A stretch of DNA of 64,000 bases from assembly GCF_001747095.1 (NCBI RefSeq), contig NZ_MDGP01000001.1:4075001-4139000 (forward strand). The letters run 5' to 3'. Under the pieces are notes generated by a model, which did not search any database, was not told the DNA's origin, and saw only the letters and a list, made by a program, of their open reading frames with translations. This stretch comes from Roseivirga sp. 4D4 (lineage in GTDB: Bacteria > Bacteroidota > Bacteroidia > Cytophagales > Cyclobacteriaceae). Made by a program: the position numbers and the translations under genes. Position 1 is the first letter of the stretch; every line of letters begins with the position of its first letter. This document shows positions 52,692 through 60,665 of the stretch, one piece after another.

Positions 52692-52736
52692 AATGCTCTC
52701 CTGTCCATTAGATGTGGTTTTAAGCAATAACTTGCG

Positions 52737-53318
52737 CTATTTCTGAAAATTTTTTTCGTAATAAGTTTTTAGTTTTTTCTGCAAATTTTTTCGTGCTCTG
52801 AACATCAATGACTCAACTGATGGCACACTGGTGTTTAGAACTTCTGCAATTTCCTGATAAGGTAGCCCTTCAACCTTGTGAAGTGTAAAGGCAATGCGTT
52901 GACTGTCGGGTAGTGTTTTTATAGTCTTAAAGAGCGTCTTCGCATGTTCCTTATTCTCCAAAATCACACCCGGGTGATCGAAAGTCGCATGCTTTGTTGT
53001 CTCATAGCCCCTTTCGCCTCCGGTGAGTGATTGAAAAAAAGCAAAGCGCTTTTGTGCCTTTTGTTTTCTAATACGCTCGAGCGATTTGGTAGTAGCGATT
53101 CTGTACATCCAGGTGGATAGCTTCGCATCGCCTCGAAACTTTTCTACCGATTTGTATACTTCGATAAAAACATCCTGAGTGGCCTCTTCAGCCTCTTCGG
53201 AGTTCTGGAGCAGGCCTAGGCAGGTATTATAAACTCGATCCTTGTAATGATCTACTAATGAACGAAAAGCCGCTTCAGACTTTTGCTGCAAAGCCAATAT
53301 GATTTCCGGATCGGTCAA
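52737..53318 (-). CDS. ECF-type sigma-70 factor (193 aa)
   Basis: The sigma region 2 is visible as YNTCLGLLQNSEEAEEATQDVFIEVY, FRGDAKLSTWMYRIA, and region 4 as LPDSQRIAFTLHKVEGLPYQEIAEVLN with MFRARKNLQKKL. It directs RNA polymerase to envelope stress promoters. The linker is longer than usual (residues 95-125). It leads the sigma, anti-sigma, Spy-like operon. Confidence 0.95.
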   Translation of the reverse strand: MTDPEIILALQQKSEAAFRSLVDHYKDRVYNTCLGLLQNSEEAEEATQDVFIEVYKSVEKFRGDAKLSTWMYRIATTKSLERIRKQKAQKRFAFFQSLTGGERGYETTKHATFDHPGVILENKEHAKTLFKTIKTLPDSQRIAFTLHKVEGLPYQEIAEVLNTSVPSVESLMFRARKNLQKKLKTYYEKNFQK

Positions 53319-53400
53319 ATAGATTAATAGTTTAAGGGCAGCCTTCAGAGAAGACTACCCCAATGTAAGAGATTGTATTACTATTTAGAAGTGGATGGAT

Positions 53401-53919
53401 TTATCTTCCTCTACCATGATGCGGCCCATTACCTGGTCCTCTCTTGGCGCCACCTTTTGGCCCTCTCATTGCCTGATGATTTAGAGCCAGTACCTGCTCA
53501 TCCGTCAGTATGCTTTTTACTTTTTGCCTTTGACCAACTTCAAGCTTCATTAAATCGGTCTTTAAATCTCCGATTTCCTCGATCACCTTATTAGTGGCGC
53601 GTTCGTCATAGTTTTCGGCAGTGACGAGGGTATGCAGTCTTGCCTCCTTTTCACCTATCTGGTTTCTCAAGGGGAGAGCGGCTTTCTCAAATTCGATTTT
53701 GAAAGCTTTCATTTGCTCTTTTTGCTCTTCTGTCAAATTTGGAATGTGTGGCCCTCTTGGGCCTTTCCTATCCATTTCTCCAGCTTGAGGTCCTCTAAGT
53801 TCTTGTTGTCCTTGTGGTCTTTCACCTCTCCTGAATTGTTGAGCCTGTACGCTTGAAGCCCCGACAAACAACATAACCAAAATGACCAATCCGTATTTTT
53901 TTAAGTTTTCTTTTTTCAT
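53401..53919 (-). CDS. Secreted Spy-like protein (172 aa)
   Basis: A signal peptide (ends SVQAQQ) is followed by a Gln/Arg/Gly-rich region and a helical Spy/CpxP-like domain with NLTEEQKEQMKAFKIEFEK and a second SILTDEQVLALNHQAM. The C-terminus is Gly/His/Arg-rich (GNGPHHGRGR) and may bind metals. It is 82 bp upstream of the ECF sigma gene in the same direction, so it may be a regulon member or a sensor. Confidence 0.8.
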   Translation of the reverse strand: MKKENLKKYGLVILVMLFVGASSVQAQQFRRGERPQGQQELRGPQAGEMDRKGPRGPHIPNLTEEQKEQMKAFKIEFEKAALPLRNQIGEKEARLHTLVTAENYDERATNKVIEEIGDLKTDLMKLEVGQRQKVKSILTDEQVLALNHQAMRGPKGGAKRGPGNGPHHGRGR

Positions 53920-54071
53920 GACTTATTTTTTTATGATTTGTAGGGTTAGATGAGGACCCCAAAGAAAACTTGCGATGCGATTTGTTAAAGGATGTTAATG
54001 CCAGTAATTAAAAAATAAAATATTTACCTCCATGGACCTTTGAATTCGAATTAATCAATTGAAATTTGATT

Positions 54072-55427
54072 ATGCAACAAGCAACAGATACCAAAGATCG
54101 ACTTTCAGAATTAATTGAGACTGCTTCAGTTGACGCCATTCATCAGTTGCTAGAAAATCTGGAGACGGATGAAATCGTTCATGCCTATAGCCACCTAAGT
54201 AAGGAGGAGAGGTTAGCGCTCATTGATCTAGTCTCAGCGGAAGATGGTGCACGATTAATGGAATTTATTCCGCAGTATCAGGCTGTGCAGGCCATTGAGG
54301 CAGCTGAGGTTGAAACGGCCGCATCTATTCTGAATGAGCTCTACAGTGATGATCAGGTAGATATCATAGCCGAGTTGGATGATGAGGATGCCGAGGCAAT
54401 TCTGGAAGAGATGATTCCGGAAGAGGCTGAAAATATTCGAAGACTAATCGAATATGATCCGGATACGGCTGGTGGTATCATGGTAACAGAGTATCTAGCC
54501 TTTGAAGCACATGAAACCGTAGGAGAGATCACAAAAAGATTAAGGGAGAATGCCGATCAGTACGAGGGATATCATGTTCAATATATCTATGTCATAGAAG
54601 AAGGTCAGTTTCTTGGAGTGCTGCAAATGAGAGATGTGCTACTGTCTCGTGGTAATACGAAGCTCCAATCTATAGTGATCAAAGATGCGCTTGTTGTCAA
54701 AGACACCGATTCTTTAGACGACCTGATCGGGTTTTTTGATAAATACGATTTTTATGGTGTACCCGTGGTTGATGAAGATAACCACCTGCTCGGCTTAGTC
54801 CTGAGGAAAGATGTTAGAGAGGCCGAATCGGACAAGTCGAATTACGAGCTACTAGAAACCCAGGGTATTGTAGGAGGGGAGGAACTTCGAACCATGCCCG
54901 TTTTGCTAAGGTCTAAGCGGAGACTCTCATGGTTGAGTGTGAATATTGTGCTCAATATCATAGCCGCAAGTGTCATCGCACTGTATCAAGATACTTTGCA
55001 AGAGGTGATTGCCTTAGCCATATTCCTTCCTGTGATCTCTGATATGTCGGGCTGCAGCGGTAATCAGGCCGTAGCAGTCAGTTTAAGAGAGCTCTCTCTG
55101 GGTGTGGTAAAGCCATATGAATTATTTCGAGTACTCATGCAGGAGATCAAAGTCGGTTTAATTAATGGGTTAGTGCTTGGTCTCTTGATAGGATTAGCAG
55201 CATTCTTTTACGAAGGAAATGCCTATTTAGGCTTGGTGGTTGGTGGCGCATTAGCCATCAACACCGTAGTGGCAGTTTCCATTGGAGGTACTATTCCACT
55301 TTTTCTTAAAAAGATGAAAGTAGATCCAGCCTTAGCTTCCGGTCCAATCTTGACAACAGTCACCGACATGCTCGGTTTCTTTTTGGCATTAACTTTTGCG
55401 GGTGCATCTTTACAGTACTTAGCATAA
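54072..55427 (+). CDS. mgtE: Mg2+ transporter MgtE (451 aa)
   Basis: This protein is the MgtE-type Mg2+ channel. An N-terminal superhelical domain (1-130), two CBS domains (about 135-255) and five transmembrane helices (285-450) are seen, with PVISDMSGCSGNQAVAVSLRE and the SGPILTTVTDMLGFF pore segments. Mg2+ binding to the N and CBS domains closes the pore when Mg2+ is high. I start at the ATG at 54072; a TTG at 54066 is possible. Confidence 0.95.
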   Translation: MQQATDTKDRLSELIETASVDAIHQLLENLETDEIVHAYSHLSKEERLALIDLVSAEDGARLMEFIPQYQAVQAIEAAEVETAASILNELYSDDQVDIIAELDDEDAEAILEEMIPEEAENIRRLIEYDPDTAGGIMVTEYLAFEAHETVGEITKRLRENADQYEGYHVQYIYVIEEGQFLGVLQMRDVLLSRGNTKLQSIVIKDALVVKDTDSLDDLIGFFDKYDFYGVPVVDEDNHLLGLVLRKDVREAESDKSNYELLETQGIVGGEELRTMPVLLRSKRRLSWLSVNIVLNIIAASVIALYQDTLQEVIALAIFLPVISDMSGCSGNQAVAVSLRELSLGVVKPYELFRVLMQEIKVGLINGLVLGLLIGLAAFFYEGNAYLGLVVGGALAINTVVAVSIGGTIPLFLKKMKVDPALASGPILTTVTDMLGFFLALTFAGASLQYLA

Positions 55428-55439
55428 ATAGTAATTCTA

Positions 55440-55997
55440 ATGGCCAGAACATTATCGAATATGATGCCCTTGGGTACGAAGGCGCCAGGCTTCTCACTGC
55501 CTGATACCATTTCAGGAAAACAACTGAGCCTCGATGACTTGAAGTCAGGTCAGGCAACTGTCATTATGTTTATCTGTAACCATTGTCCGTTTGTCAAACA
55601 TGTAGACGAAGGGATCGTGTCATTAGTTAGTGATTACAAAGCTAAAGGCGTTTCATTTATTGCGATTAGCTCCAATGATGTAGAGAACTATCCGCAAGAC
55701 GCACCTCATTTGATGAAAATTGAAGCTGAAAAAGTGGGCTATGATTTTCCTTATTTATATGATGAGACGCAGGAGGTCGCTAAGGCCTATGATGCGGCCT
55801 GTACACCCGACTTCTACATTTTTGATGGGGAATTGAAATGTGTGTACAGAGGTCAGCTAGATGATTCAAGGCCCGGAAATGGTAAGCTTGTCACTGGTGC
55901 CGACATACGCAATGCCTTAGAAGAGATTTTGGCGGGCAAAGAAGTTTCTGCTCAGCAGATCCCAAGCCTGGGTTGCAACATCAAATGGAAGGGCTAG
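55440..55997 (+). CDS. Thioredoxin-fold peroxiredoxin-like protein (185 aa)
   Basis: The AhpC/TSA-Redoxin fold is clear: GTKAPGFSLPDTISGKQLS, VIMFICNHCPFVKHV with a CxxC-like CNHC, FIAISSNDVENYP and ACTPDFYIFDGELK. It is probably a cytosolic thiol reductase; no signal peptide is present. The gene is 12 bp after mgtE, so perhaps co-transcribed. Its 3' end overlaps the convergent ypdA by 4 bp. Confidence 0.9.
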   Translation: MARTLSNMMPLGTKAPGFSLPDTISGKQLSLDDLKSGQATVIMFICNHCPFVKHVDEGIVSLVSDYKAKGVSFIAISSNDVENYPQDAPHLMKIEAEKVGYDFPYLYDETQEVAKAYDAACTPDFYIFDGELKCVYRGQLDDSRPGNGKLVTGADIRNALEEILAGKEVSAQQIPSLGCNIKWKG

Positions 55998-56956
55998 TTC
56001 TTTTTCAATATGCTATTTACAATCATACCCGAATGCACTCGGGTGTTTTCTATGAATAGCTTACTTGTCTGAAGACCCGCGTTGATTACCCCGGCCACAT
56101 AAACACCCACAAGCGGAGTTTCTAGGGTTTCAGGATCATGTAAAGGAATCTTGAGTTCGTCATCCGAGATAGGAAGCCCCAGTTTTTCGAATAAGGTGTA
56201 GTTTGGTTTGTAGCCAGTCATAGCCAAAACAAAATCATTTTCAATAGTGATTTCTCCATCAGGAGTGTTCAATACCACCTCGCAAGGACGAATTTCTTTT
56301 ACAGTAGTGTTGAAGTAGGCTTTGATCGAGCCTTCTTCGATGCGATTAATAATGTTGGGGCGAATCCAATATTTCACCTTCGGGTAAATCTCTGATTCTC
56401 GAATGGCCATCGTGACTTCCGCATCCTTGTAGTAGGTTTCTAGGGCCACATCACATGCAGAGTTGGCTGCTCCGATGACCAGTACCTTCTGACCTAAGTA
56501 GGGGTGCGGATCGTCATAGAAATGCTTCACTTTCGGCAGTTCTTCACCTGGAATACCAAGTTGCCTCGGTGTATCATAGAAGCCAGTCGACACGATAACA
56601 TTAGAAGCTTCGAACTCACCTTTGTTTGTATAGATTGTATAGGTGTCACCCGACTTTTGCATGGATTCCACCTCAGTATAAAGACTGATATTTAGATCCC
56701 AGCTTTCCTTGACTCTTCTGAAGTATTCTAATGCTTCCTTGCGTGTGGGTTTATCACTATGTGCGATAAATGGAACATCACCAATCTCTAATAAATTGGA
56801 AGTTGAAAAGAAGGTCATATTGGTAGGGAAATTGTATAGTGAGTTCACCAAAACTCCCTTTTCCAATATTATATAACTAAGGTTAGCCTTCTTTGCTTCA
56901 ATAGCACAGTTTAGCCCGATAGGCCCGCCTCCAATAATGACTACATCGTATTTCAA
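55994..56956 (-). CDS. ypdA: YpdA-type bacillithiol disulfide reductase (320 aa)
   Basis: This FAD/NADPH oxidoreductase resembles YpdA. An FAD motif VVIIGGGPIGLNCA starts the protein, and an NADPH motif VLVIGAANSACDVALE lies near residue 168. The active Cys pattern of thioredoxin reductase (CxxC) is absent, as in YpdA. It reduces bacillithiol disulfide, so the organism probably uses bacillithiol. It is a single gene facing the thioredoxin-fold gene. Confidence 0.88.
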   Translation of the reverse strand: MKYDVVIIGGGPIGLNCAIEAKKANLSYIILEKGVLVNSLYNFPTNMTFFSTSNLLEIGDVPFIAHSDKPTRKEALEYFRRVKESWDLNISLYTEVESMQKSGDTYTIYTNKGEFEASNVIVSTGFYDTPRQLGIPGEELPKVKHFYDDPHPYLGQKVLVIGAANSACDVALETYYKDAEVTMAIRESEIYPKVKYWIRPNIINRIEEGSIKAYFNTTVKEIRPCEVVLNTPDGEITIENDFVLAMTGYKPNYTLFEKLGLPISDDELKIPLHDPETLETPLVGVYVAGVINAGLQTSKLFIENTRVHSGMIVNSILKKN

Positions 56957-57020
56957 TAGCTGCTTCTTTTAATTCTTAAATAAATAAGAATTCAAGCATA
57001 AAAGTTCTCTAGTGTTCTAA

Positions 57021-57467
57021 TTATTCTGAATACGATTGCTCCTGATGGGCAAAAAGCAATACAAAGGCTGCACAAATAATGACAAAGTTCTTGATAATGT
57101 ATTGGCCTTCGATGGTCAACTGGAAAGGTATGGACTTGAACGTCACTTCTGGCAGAATGAATAAAGGCATTATGGTGCAAGCCATATGGAAGAGCAAGAG
57201 CCAAAAGGTGATGCGATACTCTTTGGTAAACATGAGTAGAACGCCTAAACTAACCTCTAAAATGGCCAGTAACTTAATGCTAAGCGCTTTCTTCAATAAA
57301 CCAAATGACAGTATGCTGATCGTGTCGGTGGCCAAACCTTCTGCCGGGCTGACGCCTGGAAAGAACTTGAGCATGCCGAACCATATGAATAGTATACCGA
57401 TACTATAACGTAGTAATCTAAACTGATTTCTGGACAAAAATGAACCAACCGCTCTCCTCATATGCAA
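57021..57467 (-). CDS. DoxX/DUF417-like membrane protein (148 aa)
   Basis: This four-helix membrane protein has the DoxX-type start RYSIGILFIWFGMLKFFPG and LAILEVSLGVLLMF. DoxX-like proteins are linked to redox or thiosulfate metabolism but have no fixed function. A start at the second Met (57461) is possible. It lies next to the tetR gene with a 51-bp gap in the same direction. Confidence 0.8.
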   Translation of the reverse strand: MHMRRAVGSFLSRNQFRLLRYSIGILFIWFGMLKFFPGVSPAEGLATDTISILSFGLLKKALSIKLLAILEVSLGVLLMFTKEYRITFWLLLFHMACTIMPLFILPEVTFKSIPFQLTIEGQYIIKNFVIICAAFVLLFAHQEQSYSE

Positions 57468-57518
57468 CGTTTAGGTCCTAAATGTATGGAAAAGCAGTTT
57501 TTGAAAAACTGATAAAAA

Positions 57519-58100
57519 TCAGGTTAATGCGGATAGAGTAACATCTACAACATCGGCCAATTCTGATTTGGTAATGTCACCTTTGGCCATAACCCTCATA
57601 CCGCTTGCTGCATTAAACACAAACCTGGCAAGCGCCTCACTAGAGTGTTTTGACGAAAACTCTCCAGCTTCCTGGCCCTCTTTGATGAGTTCATTTAAGA
57701 CCGCCTCCATTTTTACTCGGTTGTCTGTGAACATGTCACTCACGGTTTGGTCACAGTTGGCCAGTTCTGTTGCGGAGTTGGACAGGTAGCAGCCTTTTTT
57801 TAGTTCATCAGCGGACGAATCTGATACAATATCTTCCAGGAAACCTCTGATGAATTCCACTGCGGATTGTTCCGACCTTATTTTCTCCAGAAGCTTGCCA
57901 GAGTTATTCCTACGGTACTGCTTCAGTGTTTCCAAATATAGTCCGTGTTTATCGCCCCAGGTATCATAAATGCTTGCTCGGTTGATTCCTAGATGGTTGA
58001 CAAGATCTTGGATTGACGTGGCATGATAACCCTGAGTCCAGAAAAGATTCAGCGCCTTATCTAACACCTCACTTTCTACAAAACTTTTGGTTCTAGCCAT
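57519..58100 (-). CDS. TetR-family regulator (193 aa)
   Basis: The N-terminal helix-turn-helix is typical (ALNLFWTQGYHATSIQDLVNHLGINRASIYDTWGDK as two segments around residues 16-50), and the C-terminal part is the helical ligand domain. The inverted repeats at 58117-58152 and 58955-59000, with a shared 16-bp motif, are candidate binding sites. It probably represses itself and the upstream SDR gene, a usual pairing for redox or xenobiotic sensors. Confidence 0.93.
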   Translation of the reverse strand: MARTKSFVESEVLDKALNLFWTQGYHATSIQDLVNHLGINRASIYDTWGDKHGLYLETLKQYRRNNSGKLLEKIRSEQSAVEFIRGFLEDIVSDSSADELKKGCYLSNSATELANCDQTVSDMFTDNRVKMEAVLNELIKEGQEAGEFSSKHSSEALARFVFNAASGMRVMAKGDITKSELADVVDVTLSALT

Positions 58101-58116
58101 GATTTTAAATGGTTAA

Positions 58117-58152
58117 TAGTGAGCAATTCTTTCATATTTGAATTGCTCACTA
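58117..58152. promoter_or_regulatory. Inverted repeat upstream of tetR
   Basis: A perfect 13-bp inverted repeat (TAGTGAGCAATTC and its complement) separated by 10 nt lies 17 bp upstream of the tetR start. It has no T-run, so an operator is more likely than a terminator. Confidence 0.6.
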
Positions 58153-58165
58153 CTTAAAAATAACT

Positions 58166-58181
58166 GATCGTTCCAGAATAA
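58166..58181. promoter_or_regulatory. Shared motif, copy 1
   Basis: GATCGTTCCAGAATAA here and GATTGTTCCAGAATAA at 58959-58974 agree at 15 of 16 bases. They lie upstream of tetR and of the SDR gene respectively, consistent with common control. Confidence 0.55.
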
Positions 58182-58186
58182 GCAAC

Positions 58187-58939
58187 TTAGATAGTTGCTA
58201 TTCCTCCGTCTACTAGTATCTCTTCACCCAATACATAAGATGAATCGTCAGAGGCAAGGAAGAGTACGGCTTTAGCTACTTCCTCGGAAGCTCCAAACCT
58301 TTTCATAGGTACCATGGCTGCAAAGCCTTCTGCCATTCCGGCTAATTGCTCTTCGGTCATTCCCATTTTACTGTAAATAGGCGTTTCGATTGGCCCAGGA
58401 CTTACCACATTCACTCTTATACCTCTTGGAGCCAAATCAGAAGAAATTGTTCTAGCAAAGTTTCTTACAGCACCCTTGGTGGCAGAGTATACTGATCCGT
58501 TCTCAAAGCCTTTATGAACTACTGCAGAAGCGTTTAACACAATTGATCCACCATCATTGAAGATTGGTAATAACTTCTGAATTGTAAAGAATAATCCCTT
58601 CACGTTGGTATTAAAGTGGGCGTCAAAGAAAGCCTCGTCTACCTGATCAATAGGTGCAAACCAGGCAATACCGGCATTGGCAAAGAGAATATCAACAGTT
58701 CCGAATTTGTCTTTTACGGCTGTCACCAGAGCATCAATATCGCTGAGTTTTGAGGTGTCGGATTGAATGGCTGTTAAGTTGTCATCATTAATTTCTGCCA
58801 CCGCAGCGTCAAGCGTTTCTTGGGTACGACCAGTGATCACCACTTTAGCACCTTCTGCAAGAAATGTTTTAGCCGAAGCCAGTCCTATACCGGTGCTACC
58901 TCCCGTAATCACCGCCACTTTGTTGTTAAGTTTTATCAT
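58187..58939 (-). CDS. Short-chain dehydrogenase/reductase (250 aa)
   Basis: This is a classical SDR. The cofactor motif TGGSTGIGLA is near residue 12, LFANAGIA near 86, and the catalytic Ser and Tyr-x3-Lys appear as NASAVVHKG and YSATKGA. Arg after the Gly motif (VITGRTQ) suggests NADP. The substrate is unknown; the neighbouring TetR gene suggests control by an inducer such as a quinone or aldehyde. Confidence 0.93.
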   Translation of the reverse strand: MIKLNNKVAVITGGSTGIGLASAKTFLAEGAKVVITGRTQETLDAAVAEINDDNLTAIQSDTSKLSDIDALVTAVKDKFGTVDILFANAGIAWFAPIDQVDEAFFDAHFNTNVKGLFFTIQKLLPIFNDGGSIVLNASAVVHKGFENGSVYSATKGAVRNFARTISSDLAPRGIRVNVVSPGPIETPIYSKMGMTEEQLAGMAEGFAAMVPMKRFGASEEVAKAVLFLASDDSSYVLGEEILVDGGIATI

Positions 58940-58954
58940 TTTATCTTTTTTAGA

Positions 58955-59000
58955 ATGATTGTTCCAGAATAATAAATTCTATAACAGAACAATCATTCCA
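58955..59000. promoter_or_regulatory. Operator-like inverted repeat upstream of SDR gene
   Basis: A perfect 12-bp inverted repeat (GAATGATTGTTC at 58955-58966 and GAACAATCATTC at 58989-59000), 22 nt apart, lies 16 bp before the SDR start. It overlaps the second copy of the shared motif at 58959-58974. A probable TetR-family operator. Confidence 0.65.
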
Positions 59001-59035
59001 AAAAAGAGTTCAAACTTGATCGAAAAAATTGAAAA

Positions 59036-59350
59036 TTACTTTTTGTTGTCTTTAGCGGGGAAGTCTCGGAAGTGTTTGTAAAGCGTATTGAGGAAGGCTA
59101 GTACCATACCCACGCCTATGGCAATGTAGATGACAGTAAAGATTTTGCCTAAATCCGTTTGAGGAGCAAAGTCGCCATAGCCAATGGTTGTCAACGTGAT
59201 GGTTGAAAAGTACAGTGAATCCAACCAACCCCAACCTTCAATATAATGATATGCTACTGTACCTATCACTACAATAGCTGCTGAAGCTAGAAGGAGCGAG
59301 CGATACTCAGGGTCTTTTAAGAATGATATGAGGGTTCTTATGAATATCAT
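59036..59350 (-). CDS. Two-helix potassium channel (104 aa)
   Basis: This small pore protein has two transmembrane helices (about 18-38 and 70-92) with the selectivity filter TTIGYGD between them, as in KcsA-type channels. It lacks any C-terminal RCK sensor. It forms a tetrameric K+ pore. The stop of the M28 gene upstream (start side) is 5 bp away, so they may share a transcript. Confidence 0.9.
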   Translation of the reverse strand: MIFIRTLISFLKDPEYRSLLLASAAIVVIGTVAYHYIEGWGWLDSLYFSTITLTTIGYGDFAPQTDLGKIFTVIYIAIGVGMVLAFLNTLYKHFRDFPAKDNKK

Positions 59351-59355
59351 CAGGC

Positions 59356-60597
59356 TTAGAATTTGACTTCAGCAGCCTTCAGTTCTTCACCTCGTTTAAA
59401 TTCAACTACAGTCTGTTGACCGGCTTTGAAGCCGCTAAGTGCTCGCATATAACTCATCATATCTACTATGGTGGAGTCACCGAGCTTAACTACGATGTCT
59501 CCCTTTTTCATCCCTGCTGCAGAGGCAGGCTTACCATCCGTAACGCCATCAATCCGCATGCCCTGACCATCAAACAGGTAATCAGGAACCACACCGAGAG
59601 AAACTGTGAACCTAGGGTTATCACCAGAGCTATCATTGGTTTTTGTAAATGCCAGCTTATCTTCATTGTCTAACTCATCCACCAAGCGCTCAATGTAGCG
59701 AATGACAAGAACCAATCCATCGTAGTTGATTTTATCAGCATCGTCAGAAGGTTTATGGTAGTCTTCGTGCTGGCCAGTGAAGAAATGCAATACTGGAAGA
59801 TCTTGAAGATAGAATGAGGTATGATCTGAAGGCCCAACACCAGATTCTGAAGTAACCAGTTTTAGACTGTCTGAATTAATAGTCTCCAGTTTTTCGATCC
59901 ACAGTGGACTCGTCCCTACACCATTGATCGCTACCGTCTTTTCTTCGTTCATTCTACCGACCATGTCCATATTGATCATATAGTTGACACTGGCTAGATC
60001 AACAGTAGAATTCTTTGAAAAGTAGTTAGAACCCCAAAGCCCGTTTTCTTCTCCTGAAAAGGCAAGAAAGAGAAAGTTGTATTTACTTTTCTTGGCTTTA
60101 AGGATTTTGGCAAGCTGAATTACCGCTGATGTACCACTGGCATTGTCATCTGCACCATTGTGAATGGCAGGTTCGCCTCTGAACAGCGACCCCTCGGAAC
60201 CATAGCCTAAATGATCATAGTGAGCACCGATCACCACGGTGTAGTCACTGCCGTTATCAATAAAACCTGCTACATTTCTGCCCGTAACACCTTCGCCATC
60301 AGTCCCAACTACCGCTTCTTCATGGGGATTGGTAGATTTCTTAACTGTAAAAGGTTGAAAATAGCCATCAGTGCCTTTTGGGCTAAGGCCTATCTTTTCG
60401 AATGCCTCAGCTATATAGTTTGCCGCCTTTTCCTCACCTGGGGTGCCGATCGCTCTACCTTCTAAAGCATCATCGGCCAGAAAAGTAATGTCCTTTTCAA
60501 GGCCTACTTTAAGTTCTTTGTCGGTGGTAAAATCGGTACAAGCAAATGTGATCGATAGTACTGTGATCAATAAGAATAGGCGCTTCAAACTCTTCAT
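59356..60597 (-). CDS. M28-family metallopeptidase with PDZ domain (413 aa)
   Basis: A lipoprotein-type signal (ITFACTDF) is followed by an M28 aminopeptidase-like domain with zinc ligands in GAHYDHLG, NGADDNASG, SGEENGLWG and a later DHTSF, then a C-terminal PDZ domain (about 325-410, with GVVPDYLFDGQGMRIDGV and GKPASAAGMKKGDIVVKLG). It acts in the periplasm on peptides. Usual for Bacteroidota. It is divergent from the TolB-like gene with a palindrome between them. Confidence 0.92.
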   Translation of the reverse strand: MKSLKRLFLLITVLSITFACTDFTTDKELKVGLEKDITFLADDALEGRAIGTPGEEKAANYIAEAFEKIGLSPKGTDGYFQPFTVKKSTNPHEEAVVGTDGEGVTGRNVAGFIDNGSDYTVVIGAHYDHLGYGSEGSLFRGEPAIHNGADDNASGTSAVIQLAKILKAKKSKYNFLFLAFSGEENGLWGSNYFSKNSTVDLASVNYMINMDMVGRMNEEKTVAINGVGTSPLWIEKLETINSDSLKLVTSESGVGPSDHTSFYLQDLPVLHFFTGQHEDYHKPSDDADKINYDGLVLVIRYIERLVDELDNEDKLAFTKTNDSSGDNPRFTVSLGVVPDYLFDGQGMRIDGVTDGKPASAAGMKKGDIVVKLGDSTIVDMMSYMRALSGFKAGQQTVVEFKRGEELKAAEVKF

Positions 60598-60615
60598 AAT
60601 TTCAACTTTAGGACA

Positions 60616-60635
60616 AAGATAATAATCATTATCTT
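60616..60635. promoter_or_regulatory. Palindrome resembling a Fur-type box
   Basis: AAGATAAT-AATC-ATTATCTT (8-bp perfect arms) lies between the divergent M28 and TolB-like genes. It is like the Fur consensus GATAATGATAATCATTATC with a deletion. A TATCTTTG on the reverse strand overlaps it and may be the -7 element of the M28 promoter. Confidence 0.5.
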
Positions 60636-60665
60636 CGCGCCATTATTCAACGAATCATATATTCC

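Noticed and set aside
58117..58152. Rho-independent terminator between SDR and tetR genes
   Set aside because: The perfect stem is not followed by a T-run on either strand and lies at an operator-like distance from the tetR start.
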